Positions 17,972-27,297 of a stretch of DNA of 64,000 nt are shown here, piece after piece. The position numbers and the translations under genes are program-made. Numbering within the stretch: the first letter of the stretch is position 1; each line of letters begins with the position of its first letter. The notes beneath the pieces were generated by a model. That model did not search any database. It saw only the letters and a program-made list of their open reading frames with translations, and was not told where the DNA came from. The stretch is from Amycolatopsis jiangsuensis (GTDB lineage Bacteria > Actinomycetota > Actinomycetes > Mycobacteriales > Pseudonocardiaceae): contig NZ_JACHMG010000001.1 of the NCBI RefSeq assembly GCF_014204865.1, positions 3,188,501-3,252,500 on the forward strand. Direction: 5' to 3'.

Positions 17972-18823
17972 TCAGCCCACCGCGGCGGTGATCGCCCGCC
18001 CGGTGAGCACCCGCGCGAGGTGCTGCCGGTATTCGACGTCGGAGTTGCCGTCCGCGGCCGGATTGGTGCCTTCGGCGGCGTGGGAGGCGGCCGCGCGGAT
18101 CGTGTCCGCGGTGGCCGACGCACCCAGCAACGCCTGTTCCACCGCGGTCGCCCGCACCGGGGTCGCGCCCATGTTGGTGAGCGCGATCCGGGCTTCCTCG
18201 ATCACGCCACCTTCGGTGCGCACGGTGGCTGCCACCGCGCACATCGACCAGGCCTGCGCCACCCGGTTGAACTTCTCGTAGTGTGCCCGCCAGCCGGTGT
18301 GCTTGGGCAGCCGCACCTCGACGAGCAGCTCGTCCGGGGCCAGCGCGGTGGTGAAGTAGTCCTGGAAGAACTCCGCCGCGCGCACCGTGCGCCGGCCGCC
18401 GGGACCGGCCACGACGAGTTCGCCGTCCAGCGCCAGCACCGGGGCCAGCAGGTCACCCGCCGGATCGGCGTGCGCGATCGCCCCGCCGAACGTGCCGCGG
18501 TGGCGGACCTGCGGGTCCGCGACGGTGTCCGTGGCCTCCTTCACCAGCGCCGCGTGCTCGGCGATCGACGGTTTTCGCTGCACCTCGTAGTGCGTGGTCA
18601 TCGCACCCACGACCAGCACGTCGCCTTCCTCGCGGACGCCGCGCAGCTCGGCGACCTTCCGCAGGTCGACCACAGTGGACGGGGCGGCGAGGCGCATCCG
18701 CAGCACCGGCAGCAGGCTCTGCCCGCCGGCCAGCACCTTGGCATCCTCGCCCGCCGCGGCGAGCGCCTGGATCGATTCGTCCACAGTGGACGGAGCAACG
18801 TAGTCGAACGGAGCCGGGATCAC
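17972..18823 (-). CDS. coxM: Mo-hydroxylase FAD-binding medium subunit (CoxM-like)
   Basis: A 283-residue FAD-binding subunit of the xanthine dehydrogenase/CO dehydrogenase family. The flavin-contact motifs are VLAGGQSLLPVLRMRL near residue 32 and RHRGTFGGAIAHADPAGD near residue 105; the C-terminal CO_deh_flav_C part follows. It would pass electrons from the Fe-S subunit to its acceptor. GTG 18823 overlaps the coxL stop, giving the order S-L-M. Classical CO dehydrogenase operons are M-S-L, so gene order also hints at a form II enzyme. Confidence 0.88.
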   Translation of the reverse strand: MIPAPFDYVAPSTVDESIQALAAAGEDAKVLAGGQSLLPVLRMRLAAPSTVVDLRKVAELRGVREEGDVLVVGAMTTHYEVQRKPSIAEHAALVKEATDTVADPQVRHRGTFGGAIAHADPAGDLLAPVLALDGELVVAGPGGRRTVRAAEFFQDYFTTALAPDELLVEVRLPKHTGWRAHYEKFNRVAQAWSMCAVAATVRTEGGVIEEARIALTNMGATPVRATAVEQALLGASATADTIRAAASHAAEGTNPAADGNSDVEYRQHLARVLTGRAITAAVG

Positions 18824-21258
18824 TGGGCACCTCCGGAGGCGTCGATCGAACCGAGGCCACCGCCGGCCTCGTTGCCGGGACCGCCGGCCCGCACGGTGCC
18901 GTGCCGCACCGCGCTCCACACGCGCATCGGCGACAACGGCATTTCGATGTCGTTCACGCCGAAGTGCCGCACCGCGTCGACCACGGCGTTGACCACCGCG
19001 GGCGTGGACGCGATCGTGCCCGCCTCGCCGACTCCCTTGGCTCCCAACGGATTCGTCGTCGACGGGGTCTCGGTGCGCTCGGTGGTGAACGACGGCAGGT
19101 CCGCTGCCGAGGGCAGCAGGTAGTCGGCGAACGTACCGGTGGTGAGCGTTCCGCTCTCGTCGTGCACAGCCTCCTCGAACAGCGCCTGCGCGATGCCCTG
19201 CGCGAGCCCGCCGTGCACCTGGCCCTCCACGATCAGCGGGTTGACCACCGTGCCGACGTCGTCCACGCACACGTACGAACGCAGCGTGACGCGGCCCGTC
19301 TCGGTGTCCACTTCGGCCGCGCACAGGTGCGTGCCGTGCGGGAACGAGAAGTTCTCCGGATCGAAGGTGGCGTCGGAATCCAGCGACGGTTCGGTCCCGT
19401 CGGGAAGGTTGTGCGCGGCGAACACGGCGAGCGCCACGTCCTGGATCGTGGTGGCCGAATCGGTGCCCTTGACCGCGAATTTGCCGCCGGTGAACTCGAG
19501 GTCGTCCTCCGAGCACTCCAGCAGGTGCGCGGCGATCGGCTTGGCCTTGGCGATCACCTTCTCCGCGGCCTTGACGACCGCGATCCCGCCGACGACCAGC
19601 GACCGGGAACCGTAGGTGTCCAGGCCCTTGTGCGAGGACTGGGTGTCCCCGTGCAGCACCTCGACGTCCTCGAACGGCACCCCCAGCTGGTCGGCCACGA
19701 TCTGGCTCCACGCCGTCTCGTGCCCCTGCCCGTGCGCCGAGGCACCCGTGGTGACCTCGACCTTGCCGGTGGGCAGCATCCGCAGCGACGCGTACTCCCA
19801 GCCGCCGGCACCGTAGTCGAGCGAGCCGAGCACCCGCGACGGCGCGAGCCCGCACATCTCGGTGAACGTGGAGATCCCGATGCCCAGCTGCACCGGATCG
19901 TTCGCCGCACGGCGCCGCTCCTGCTCGCGGCGCAGCTCGTCGTATCCGAACAGCTGCTTGGCCTTCTCCGTGGCCGCCTCGTAGTTACCCGTGTCGTAGG
20001 TCAGCCCGGCGACTGTGGTGTACGGGAACTCCTCGTGCTTGATCCAGTTCTTCTCGCGCAGTTCCAGCGGATCCATGCCCAGCTCGTCGGCCAGCTCGTC
20101 CATGATCCGCTCGATCGCGAACGTCGCCTCCGGCCGGCCGGCACCGCGGTAGGCGTCGGTCAGCGTGGTCGTGGTGAACACGTTGGTGCAGGCGAAGTGG
20201 TAGGCCGGGATCTTGTAGATCGCGTTGAACATGAACGCACCGAGGATCGGCACCCCCGGTCCGACCAGCCCGTTGTAGGCACCCAGGTTGGCCAGCAGCT
20301 CGACCTTCAGCCCGGTGAGCGTGCCGTCGGCGTTCGCGGAGATCGTCAGGTCCTGGATCTGGTCCCGGCCGTGGTGCGCGGCGAGCATCGTCTCGGACCG
20401 GGATTCGTTCCACTTCACCGGTTTCCCGAGTTTCTGCGCCACGAGCAGCGCCATCATCTCCTCGGGCAGCACGCCGATCTTGCCGCCGAACCCGCCGCCG
20501 ACGTCCGGGGCGATCACCCGCAGCTTGTGCTCCGGGATACCGAGCGTCATCGCGGACATCACGCGCAGGATGTGCGGCACCTGGGTGGCCGACCACATGG
20601 TGACCTGCGTGCCGGTCGGGTCGACCACGCACGCCCGTGGCTCCATGAACGCGGGCACCAGCCGCTGCTGGCGGAACCGGCGCTTGAGCACGATCTCCGA
20701 CGAGGAGAGCGCCTGCTCGACGTCCCCGCCGGTGCCGGCACCGGCCGAATCGAAGACCCACAGCGCGTTCTTGTTGCTGTCCAGCTCCTCGTGCACGAGC
20801 GGAGCGCCTTCGGCGAGCGCGGCCTCCATGTCCAGCACCGGCGGCAGCTCGTCGTAGTCGGCCTCGATCGCCTCCAGCGCGTCGTGCGCCTCACCGGCGG
20901 ACCGGGCGACCACCACGGCCACGCCTTCCCCGGCGAAGTTGACCCGATCGGCGGCCAGCACCGGACGCCGCGGCGCACCCATGTCCGGCGTGACCGGCCA
21001 GGCACAGGGCATGCCGATGCTACCGTCCGGATCGAGGTCGGCGGCGGTGTAGACGGCGATGACGCCGGGCGATTCCTTCGCCGCGGACGTGTCCAGCGAG
21101 GTGATCTTCGCGTGCGCCAGCGGGCAGCGGAGCACCGCAAGGTGCAGCATCCCGGGCAGCGCGATGTTGTCGGTCCAGCGCGTGCGGCCGGTGATCAGCC
21201 GTTCGTCTTCCTTGCGGCGACGGGACTTTCCGACCTCGGGTTCGATGGTCGCGGTCAT
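18820..21258 (-). CDS. coxL: Mo-hydroxylase large catalytic subunit, form II CoxL-like
   Basis: An 812-residue molybdopterin subunit of normal length. The active-site loop reads AYRGAGR (about residue 367), the form II motif; the true CO dehydrogenase (form I) signature AYxCSFR with catalytic Cys is absent. Other family marks: VGGGFGGKIG, AHHGRDQ, GASAHGQGHETAW and the C-terminal GVGEAGT with the Mo-proximal Glu. The substrate is therefore probably an aldehyde, purine or aromatic heterocycle rather than CO, although form II CO oxidation has been claimed. The ATG at 21258 overlaps the coxS stop by one base; GTG 21261 is an alternative. Confidence 0.88.
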   Translation of the reverse strand: MTATIEPEVGKSRRRKEDERLITGRTRWTDNIALPGMLHLAVLRCPLAHAKITSLDTSAAKESPGVIAVYTAADLDPDGSIGMPCAWPVTPDMGAPRRPVLAADRVNFAGEGVAVVVARSAGEAHDALEAIEADYDELPPVLDMEAALAEGAPLVHEELDSNKNALWVFDSAGAGTGGDVEQALSSSEIVLKRRFRQQRLVPAFMEPRACVVDPTGTQVTMWSATQVPHILRVMSAMTLGIPEHKLRVIAPDVGGGFGGKIGVLPEEMMALLVAQKLGKPVKWNESRSETMLAAHHGRDQIQDLTISANADGTLTGLKVELLANLGAYNGLVGPGVPILGAFMFNAIYKIPAYHFACTNVFTTTTLTDAYRGAGRPEATFAIERIMDELADELGMDPLELREKNWIKHEEFPYTTVAGLTYDTGNYEAATEKAKQLFGYDELRREQERRRAANDPVQLGIGISTFTEMCGLAPSRVLGSLDYGAGGWEYASLRMLPTGKVEVTTGASAHGQGHETAWSQIVADQLGVPFEDVEVLHGDTQSSHKGLDTYGSRSLVVGGIAVVKAAEKVIAKAKPIAAHLLECSEDDLEFTGGKFAVKGTDSATTIQDVALAVFAAHNLPDGTEPSLDSDATFDPENFSFPHGTHLCAAEVDTETGRVTLRSYVCVDDVGTVVNPLIVEGQVHGGLAQGIAQALFEEAVHDESGTLTTGTFADYLLPSAADLPSFTTERTETPSTTNPLGAKGVGEAGTIASTPAVVNAVVDAVRHFGVNDIEMPLSPMRVWSAVRHGTVRAGGPGNEAGGGLGSIDASGGAQ

Positions 21259-21773
21259 CACTCACCACCCACGCCGACGTGCTTGATCTGCTCGGCCTCG
21301 GGACCGGCGCCCGGGCTCATGTGCCGGGCCGCGTCCCGCACCGCGCGGACGATGTTCTGGTAGCCGGTGCAGCGGCAGAGGTTGCCTTCGAGCCCCTCTC
21401 GCACCGCCTGCTCGTCCGGATCCGGGTTGTCCGCCAGCAGATCGATGGACTGCATGATCATGCCGGGAGTGCAGAACCCGCACTGCAGCGCGTGATTGTC
21501 GTGGAAGGCCTGCTGGACGGGGTGCAGCTGCCCGTCGCGGGCGAGCCCTTCGACGGTGGTGATCTCACTGCCGTCGGCCTGCACGGCGAGGACGGAACAG
21601 GACTTCACGCTGTGCCCGTCGAGGTGCACGGTGCAGGCGCCGCAGTTGCTGGTGTCGCAGCCGACGACGGTGCCCACCTTCCCGACCCGTTCCCGTAGAT
21701 AGTGGACGAGCAGCGTGCGCGGCTCGACGTCGTCGGTGTACTTGGTCCCGTCGACGGTGACGGTGATCCGCAT
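21258..21773 (-). CDS. coxS: Mo-hydroxylase [2Fe-2S] small subunit (CoxS-like)
   Basis: A 171-residue iron-sulfur subunit with the usual two domains. The plant-ferredoxin-like cluster ligands are in [16 protein letters not shown] plus SC, and the second cluster in [10 protein letters not shown] and CRCTGYQNI. The ATG is fixed by GGAGG upstream. First gene of the S-L-M unit; the promoter presumably lies in the 348-bp gap to xdhC. Confidence 0.92.
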   Translation of the reverse strand: MRITVTVDGTKYTDDVEPRTLLVHYLRERVGKVGTVVGCDTSNCGACTVHLDGHSVKSCSVLAVQADGSEITTVEGLARDGQLHPVQQAFHDNHALQCGFCTPGMIMQSIDLLADNPDPDEQAVREGLEGNLCRCTGYQNIVRAVRDAARHMSPGAGPEAEQIKHVGVGGE

Positions 21774-22121
21774 CAAAGGCCTCCAAGAGCAAATGCCCGC
21801 CTGGCCCCGGCGGGCCGGCGGGCCGGTTCGGGAACGGCCAAGGCGCGACGGTGATCGGCCTCACACGCGAGCGTGCTACTCCTTTCCCGCGCGGACAAGT
21901 CCGAATGTCGCATGTCCCCGTCGCACTTCCGCAGCTGCACGGGTTTCTGGTCTGTCGAACCGCAGATGCGGCACTCCGTACGGGTGATTTTTACGGCCAC
22001 TCGCCGCGATCACGCGACGGCGGCTGTGCACACACCAGTACGCGCTCCGGTCGGCGATTCACCGAGGTTTTCGGCGTGGCAGCGCGGTTTCCGGATCGGG
22101 CACCGTCCGTTCCGGACCGCC
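21774..22121. other. intergenic region upstream of coxS
   Basis: A 348-bp gap between coxS and xdhC, both on the minus strand. It includes an AT-richer patch around 21985-21993 (GTAAAAATC on the minus strand) that may hold the coxSLM promoter. A 75-codon frame on the minus strand containing CRICGS was considered and not called. No repeat or clear operator seen. Confidence 0.4.
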
Positions 22122-23234
22122 TCAGGCGTGGATGCGCCCGCTCAGCGCGGCCAGCCGGCGACCGGTGCCGCTCCAGCGCAGCGCGATGATCTCCGCCGCG
22201 ATGGACACCGCGGTCTCCTCCGGCGTGCGCGCGCCCAGGTCCAGACCGATCGGCGAGGACAGCCGTTCCAGTTCGGGCTCGGTGATCCCGGCCTCCCGCA
22301 ACCGGGCGAAGCGATCATCGTGCGTTTTGCGTGAGCCCATCGCGCCCACGTAGCCGACGTCGAGGCGCAGTGCGACCTCCAGCAGCGGCACGTCGAACTT
22401 CGGATCGTGGGTGAGCACCGCGATCGCGGTCCGCGAGTCGATCCGGCCCGCTTCGGCCTCAGCCTGCAGGTAGCGGTGCGGCCAGTCGACCACGACCTCG
22501 TGCGCCTCCGGGAACCGGCTGCTGGTGGCGAACACCGGACGCGCGTCGCACACCGTGACCTGGTAGCCGAGGTAGGCGCCCATGCGGGCCATCGCGGCGG
22601 CGAAGTCGATCGCGCCGAACACCAGCAGCCGCGGCGGCGGTTCGAACGAGTTCACGAACACTGCCATGCCTTCACCGCGGCGCTGACCGTCCGGACCGTA
22701 GTGCAGGGTTCCGGTACGCCCGGACGCGAGCAGGCCACGGGCGTCGTCGGCGACCGCGTCGTCCATCCGGGACGAACCGAGCGAACCCTCGACCCGATCC
22801 GGCCAGACGATCAGGCGTTCGCCGACCAGCCCGGCCGTTTCGTGCTCGATCACGGTGACCACCGCGACCGGCTCGCCCGCCCGCACCGATTCGACCACCC
22901 GGTCCAGCTCCGGCATCGATTCGCGGTCCACCGGCTCCACGAAGATGTCGATGATCCCGCCGCAGGTCAGGCCGACCGCGAAGGCGTCGTCGTCGGTCAC
23001 GCCGTAGCGCTGCAGCACCGGCTTGCGCTCGGCGACCACCTCCTGCGCCAGCTCGTACACCGCGCCCTCGACGCAGCCGCCGGACACGCTGCCGGCCACC
23101 GTGCCGTCCGGCGCGACCACCATCGACGCGCCGGGCGCGCGGGGCGCCGACGAGAAGGTGGCCACCACGGTGCCGAGACCCACGGTCTCGCCCGACTGCC
23201 AGCGGCGGTACACATCGTCCAGTACGTCACGCAT
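22122..23234 (-). CDS. XdhC/CoxF-family molybdenum hydroxylase maturation protein
   Basis: A 370-residue protein with an N-terminal XdhC_CoxI domain (SSAPRAPGASMVVAPDG, AGSVSGGCVEGAV, LTCGGIIDIFVEP) and a C-terminal Rossmann domain (LLVFGAIDFAAAMARMG, YVGAMGSRKTHDDR). XdhC proteins carry mature molybdopterin, promote its sulfuration and insert it into the large subunit. The start overlaps the end of the VWA gene by 8 bp, so the two are coupled. One protein carries both domains here, in contrast to split versions. Confidence 0.88.
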   Translation of the reverse strand: MRDVLDDVYRRWQSGETVGLGTVVATFSSAPRAPGASMVVAPDGTVAGSVSGGCVEGAVYELAQEVVAERKPVLQRYGVTDDDAFAVGLTCGGIIDIFVEPVDRESMPELDRVVESVRAGEPVAVVTVIEHETAGLVGERLIVWPDRVEGSLGSSRMDDAVADDARGLLASGRTGTLHYGPDGQRRGEGMAVFVNSFEPPPRLLVFGAIDFAAAMARMGAYLGYQVTVCDARPVFATSSRFPEAHEVVVDWPHRYLQAEAEAGRIDSRTAIAVLTHDPKFDVPLLEVALRLDVGYVGAMGSRKTHDDRFARLREAGITEPELERLSSPIGLDLGARTPEETAVSIAAEIIALRWSGTGRRLAALSGRIHA

Positions 23235-24342
23235 CGGCTATCTCCCCGAGCAGTTGTTCCAACGTCGCCAGGCTGTGTCCGGCCAGCAACCGGTCGATGT
23301 GGGGAAGGGCGGCGACGATGCCGGACTGGACCGGCGCGTAACCCTCTCTCCCCGCATGCGGATTCACCCAGAGTACGGCGTGCGCGAGCCTGCGCAGTCT
23401 GCCGAGCTGTCCGGACAGCAGACTTACATCGCCTCGCTCCCAGCCGTCGGAGAACACGGTGACCACCGCTCGGCGCGCGACACCGCGCTGTCCCCAGCGG
23501 TCGAGGAACACGCGCAGCGTCTCGCCGAGGCGGGTACCGCCGGCGAAGTCGGGCACCGCGGTGCCCGCGGCGAGCATGGCTTGCTCCGGATCGCGCTGAC
23601 GCAGCTGCCGCGACACCCGTGTCATCCGCGTGCCCAGCGTGAACACTTCGACAGCCATGGGCGCCGACCGTGTGAGTACGTGGGCGAAACGCAGTAAGGC
23701 GTCGGCGTACGGGCTCATCGAACCGGAGACGTCGATCAGCAACACGACGCGCCGCTGCCGTGTGCCGCGGCGATGGTAGGCGAGACGGACAGGCTCCCCA
23801 CCGTCGGCGAGCATGGCACGCAGTGTGCGCGAAGCGTCCAGCCGCCCACCGCGCTCAGGCACGCGGCGCGCGGCGCGGCGCCTGGGCAGCACGGGCTGCA
23901 GTGTGGAGAGGAGCTCCCGCAGATGCTCACGCTCGGCCTTGCTCAACTCGGCAAGGTCGCGGTGCCGCAGGACTTCGTGATCGCTCGCGGCAATCCGCAA
24001 CCGGTCCTCGGCGTCCGCACCGGCCGACTCCCCGTCTCCGCCGGACGTGAGCGGGGCGATGCGGGCACGCTTCGGCGCAGGCGCGCCGGCCTGCTTCGGC
24101 AACCGGTCGTCCGCGGCGAACCATCGCGCGAACGCTTCCTCGTAACGCGGCAGATCGTCCGGGTCGGAACACAACGTGAGGCGCCCGGCCCAGTACACCT
24201 GCGTCGGCGCCGCGAGGTCGACCTCGCCGACCGCCGCGAGGTACGCCTGCACCCGGCGAGCGTCACAGGCCACGCCCGCCTCACGCAGAGCCGCCGCGAA
24301 CCCGGCGAACCCGGCGAGCGGATCCGCCCGTTCGGTGTCCAT
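23227..24342 (-). CDS. coxE: VWA-domain protein, CoxE-like
   Basis: A 371-residue protein. The C-terminal half is a von Willebrand factor A domain with MIDAS motif LIDVSGSMSPYADALLRF; the N-terminal half resembles the CoxE helical region. CoxE works with the AAA+ protein CoxD to mature the CO-dehydrogenase-type active site or, more generally, Mo hydroxylases. The matching coxD gene is 0.9 kb upstream, separated by repeats, an unusual distance for a pair that normally overlap. The ATG 24342 start is chosen; longer frames extend into repeat-like sequence. Confidence 0.85.
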   Translation of the reverse strand: MDTERADPLAGFAGFAAALREAGVACDARRVQAYLAAVGEVDLAAPTQVYWAGRLTLCSDPDDLPRYEEAFARWFAADDRLPKQAGAPAPKRARIAPLTSGGDGESAGADAEDRLRIAASDHEVLRHRDLAELSKAEREHLRELLSTLQPVLPRRRAARRVPERGGRLDASRTLRAMLADGGEPVRLAYHRRGTRQRRVVLLIDVSGSMSPYADALLRFAHVLTRSAPMAVEVFTLGTRMTRVSRQLRQRDPEQAMLAAGTAVPDFAGGTRLGETLRVFLDRWGQRGVARRAVVTVFSDGWERGDVSLLSGQLGRLRRLAHAVLWVNPHAGREGYAPVQSGIVAALPHIDRLLAGHSLATLEQLLGEIADA

Positions 24343-25243
24343 GCCCCCATTGTGTCCCTGGTGTGCACTCGAGGTGGCACCGAAGGCGGTCCGCGCCGCC
24401 GTTCGCGTAACGGAACGACGGCGCGGACCGGTCGCCCTCCACAGCGACCGGACCCGCAACCGGGTGGGCGCGAAGGGCCTGCACCGGCGGCGGAACGCCT
24501 GGACGGTGCCGTTTCTCGCGGCGCTTCTTGGGGATGCTTCTTGGCGATGCTTCGGGAGGTACGTTCGGCAGTGGTTCCCGAAGGCGCTTTCGGACGGCAC
24601 TTCTTTGGCGGTGCTTCTTGACAGCGCTTTGGGCAGCGACTGACGACGACACTCGACGACGGTGATTGATGCTCGTGGGATGCTCAGCTCGCGATGATGC
24701 ATCCAGCATGACCGAGCCCGGCAAGGCTGGTCAACGCGTTTTCCGCCCGCGCAACAGCCCGCCCGGCCGTCACGCTCCGGCTTCCGGAACCCGTCCGAAA
24801 CCGCACCCGCCAGGGGACGTCGAGTGGCCGCCATCCCGCATCAACCGACCGCGGCAACTACGGGTCCGGCAAAACCCGGCGGGCGCAGCCATCACCTTGC
24901 CACCCACCCAGCGAACGCAGCCATCGTCGCCCAGCCACCCAGCGAACCCGGCCACTGTCTCCCACCGACCAGCGAACCCAGTTACTGTCTTCCGCCGACT
25001 CACCGGACCTAGCGACCGCCACCCAGCCTTTCATGGAAACAGCCACCGCCGCCCACCGACCAGCGAGCGCGGCCAGCGCCGCCCACCGACTCAACGGAAC
25101 CAGCCGCCACCGCCCACCAACTCAACCGACCCAGCCGCCACCGCCCACCAGCCGGCGCTGCCTCCTACGCGCCCAGCCCGGGGCACTCTCCCTCAGCCGA
25201 CTCAGCCGACCGGCCACTGTCGCCTACCCGCCCAGCGGAACGT
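24343..25243. repeat. repeat-filled intergenic region between coxE and coxD
   Basis: No gene supported. At about 24515-24640 lies a degenerate run of 12-14-bp units around TGCTTCTTGGCGG. At about 24860-25170 lies a longer run of about 30-bp units of the type AACCCAGCCACCGCCCACCGACCAGCG, roughly eight imperfect copies. Open frames through these blocks only reflect the repeats. Confidence 0.6.
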
Positions 25244-26122
25244 TCAGGCGAACAGGGCGTCCAGCTTGGCCCGGACCCGGTCGAGGTCTTCGCTGTACTT
25301 CAGGACCGCGCCCAGGGTGCGGGCGGCGGTCGCGGCGTCCAGTTCATTCCGGTTGAGGGCGAGCAGTGCCCGGGCCCAGTCGAGCGATTCGGCTGTCCCG
25401 GGGGGTTTCAGCAGTTCCAGGTCGCGAAGCCGGTGTACCGCCTCGGCGATCTGGCGGGCAAGGGTCTCGCTGACGTCCGGCACCCGCCGGCGCAGGATCC
25501 GCATCTCCCGGCCCAGGTCGGGGTGTTCCAGCCAGTGATAGAGGCACCGGCGCTTGAGTGCGTCGTGCACCTCGCGCGTCCGGTTCGAGGTGAGCACCAC
25601 CAGTGGCGGCTGCTCGGCGCGAATTTCGCCGTATTCGGGGATCGTGACCGTGTATTCGTCGAGCAGCTGCAGGAGGAAGGCCTCGAACTCGTCGTCGGCG
25701 CGGTCGATCTCGTCGACCAGCAGCACGCACGGCGCGGTGGTCAGTGCCTGCAGCAGCGGCCGGGCCAGCAGGAACCGCTCGGTGTAGAGCGACCGCTCGG
25801 CAGTATCGGCATCCAGCCGTCCGCCTTCGGCCGCTTCGAGCGCACGCAAGTGCAGCAGCTGCCGAGGAAAGTCCCACTCGTACAGCGCCTGCGCGGCGTC
25901 GATGCCCTCGTGGCACTGCAACCGGACGAGCGGCACCTCGAGCGCTTCCGACAACGCAAGCGCCAGCGATGTCTTGCCGGTACCCGGCTCGCCCTCGCAA
26001 AACAGCGGCCGGCGCATCCGCAACGCGAGAAAGCCGGCCGTCGCCAATCCTTCGTCAGCGAGATAACCGGTGGAGTCGAGCGCGGCAGTCAGGTCCTCGG
26101 GCGAAGCAGGAGACTCGGTCAC
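25244..26122 (-). CDS. coxD: MoxR-type AAA+ ATPase, CoxD-like
   Basis: A 292-residue ATPase of the MoxR family: Walker A GEPGTGKTS, Walker B VLLVDEIDRAD, sensor 1 VVLTSNRTREVHDALKRRC. In cox clusters CoxD is a chaperone-like ATPase that acts with the VWA protein CoxE in active-site maturation. GTG 26122 is the only sensible start. Synteny with coxE, xdhC and coxSLM on the same strand supports the call over a generic MoxR. Confidence 0.88.
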   Translation of the reverse strand: MTESPASPEDLTAALDSTGYLADEGLATAGFLALRMRRPLFCEGEPGTGKTSLALALSEALEVPLVRLQCHEGIDAAQALYEWDFPRQLLHLRALEAAEGGRLDADTAERSLYTERFLLARPLLQALTTAPCVLLVDEIDRADDEFEAFLLQLLDEYTVTIPEYGEIRAEQPPLVVLTSNRTREVHDALKRRCLYHWLEHPDLGREMRILRRRVPDVSETLARQIAEAVHRLRDLELLKPPGTAESLDWARALLALNRNELDAATAARTLGAVLKYSEDLDRVRAKLDALFA

Positions 26123-26700
26123 ACCGTCGATCGTAGGACGGTCCCGGCCCGAAGCGCCGCGTCAACGGCCGACCGGACCGATCCCATGCTGCACGCACCA
26201 CCCGTGGCCTGGACGCTCACGATCTCACCCGCCACCCGACTACGGTCCCGGCACCGACGGTCTCGCCACCCACCCGCGCCGGAACCACTGTCCGCATTTG
26301 TGGAACCTACGCCCCCGCGACGTCGGCAACGCCGCACCGTTACTGCACCACAGCACCACTGCGCGATGCAGACCAACCTGACCCACGAACCCGACCTCCC
26401 CGCGGATTGAACCGATCTGCGAACCGGACGGCTCCGCGGATCAAGCCGACCGCGAACCGAACTGCCCCCGCGGTTTGGACCGACCCGTAGATCCCCGGAC
26501 CGCGACAAGCCGCAACGCCTCGCAACCCCCCCGGACCGCGACAAGCCGCAACGCCCCGCAAACCCCCCGGATCGCGACAAGCCGCAACGCCCCGCAACCC
26601 CGGTCCGCGACGAGCCCGACGCGCGCTGGCACCAGCCTGCCCCACTCCGCTGCCAGTCACCCCGTGGCAGCGGGCGGTCGTTCCCGGCGGCAGTGCTGTG
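26123..26700. other. intergenic region between mocA-like gene and coxD
   Basis: No gene supported in 578 bp. It contains a well-conserved 36-bp tandem repeat (listed separately) preceded by looser GAACCGGACGGCTCCGCGG-like copies from about 26410. Confidence 0.5.
26495..26605. repeat. 36-bp tandem repeat, three near-identical copies
   Basis: Units beginning CCGGACCGCGACAAGCCGCA start at 26495, 26531 and 26567, exactly 36 bp apart, with one to three differences each; a degenerate fourth starts at 26600. The minus strand reads through as the 12-residue repeat GLRGVAACRGPG, but no start or stop context supports a protein. Confidence 0.8.
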
Positions 26701-27297
26701 TCACCTTTCCGGTGGGACGGGTCGTTCGAGGTCTGCCGGGCGATCGACGTCGTGACCGTTGCCCAGGTCGCCGCATTCGACGAGGCGGACGTCGGTGCGG
26801 GCTTTGAGCCAGTCGCGGGCGCCGCGGTCTCCCGTTGCCGCGGCGGCGACTTCGGGCCACCAGCGGCGGCCGAACAGGACCGGGTGGCCGGGCACTCCGT
26901 CGTACGCGGCGCGCGCCACGGTGGTTTCCGTCGCCTCCGCCAGCACACGGCGGAGCGCCGACGGCGGGATCCACGGCAGATCGACCAGGTGCACCAGCAC
27001 AGCGGCGGCCCGCGTCTCCCGAGGGATCAGATGCTGCAGGCCCGCCTTGAGCGACTCCCCCATACCCTCCTGCCATCGGGGCGCCTCGACGGCTTCCCAC
27101 GGCTGCGCCAGCAGCCGGCGCACCTCGGCCGCTGCCGCACCGACCACCACTCGGACAGGCTCGCAACCGGCCTCGGTGAGGGCGCGGCCGGCTCGCTGGA
27201 CCAGGGCTTCGCCCTCGAATTCGACGAGCGCCTTCGGCCGGCCGAAACGGCGGCCGGCGCCCGCGGCCAGCACCAGGCCGGCGACGCGTTCAGCCAT
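26701..27297 (-). CDS. MocA-like molybdenum cofactor cytidylyltransferase / NTP transferase
   Basis: 198 residues of the MobA/MocA nucleotidyltransferase fold. The N-terminal signature is VAGLVLAAGAGRRFGRPKAL, with VHLVDLPWIPP as the metal-binding Asp region and GVPGHPVLFGRRWW later, as in CTP:molybdopterin cytidylyltransferases. The product, MCD cofactor, is what CoxL-type enzymes use, so function fits the cox cluster downstream. Its ATG overlaps the IclR stop by 8 bp, which places it at the tail of the pca transcript. FAD/FMN or other NTP transferase roles cannot be excluded. Confidence 0.8.
   Translation of the reverse strand: MAERVAGLVLAAGAGRRFGRPKALVEFEGEALVQRAGRALTEAGCEPVRVVVGAAAAEVRRLLAQPWEAVEAPRWQEGMGESLKAGLQHLIPRETRAAAVLVHLVDLPWIPPSALRRVLAEATETTVARAAYDGVPGHPVLFGRRWWPEVAAAATGDRGARDWLKARTDVRLVECGDLGNGHDVDRPADLERPVPPER

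Noticed and set aside
18820..21258. True aerobic CO dehydrogenase large subunit
   Set aside because: The active-site loop is AYRGAGR, lacking the Cys of the form I AYxCSFR motif.
18901..21363. 820-codon open frame on the plus strand opposite coxL and coxS
   Set aside because: Antisense to genes with full family motifs; long mirror frames are expected at this GC content, and the Arg/His/Gly-rich translation has no domain features.
21773..22000. 75-codon minus-strand frame with CRICGS-like cysteines upstream of coxS
   Set aside because: No ribosome-binding site, only its first third is protein-like, and it occupies the likely coxS promoter.
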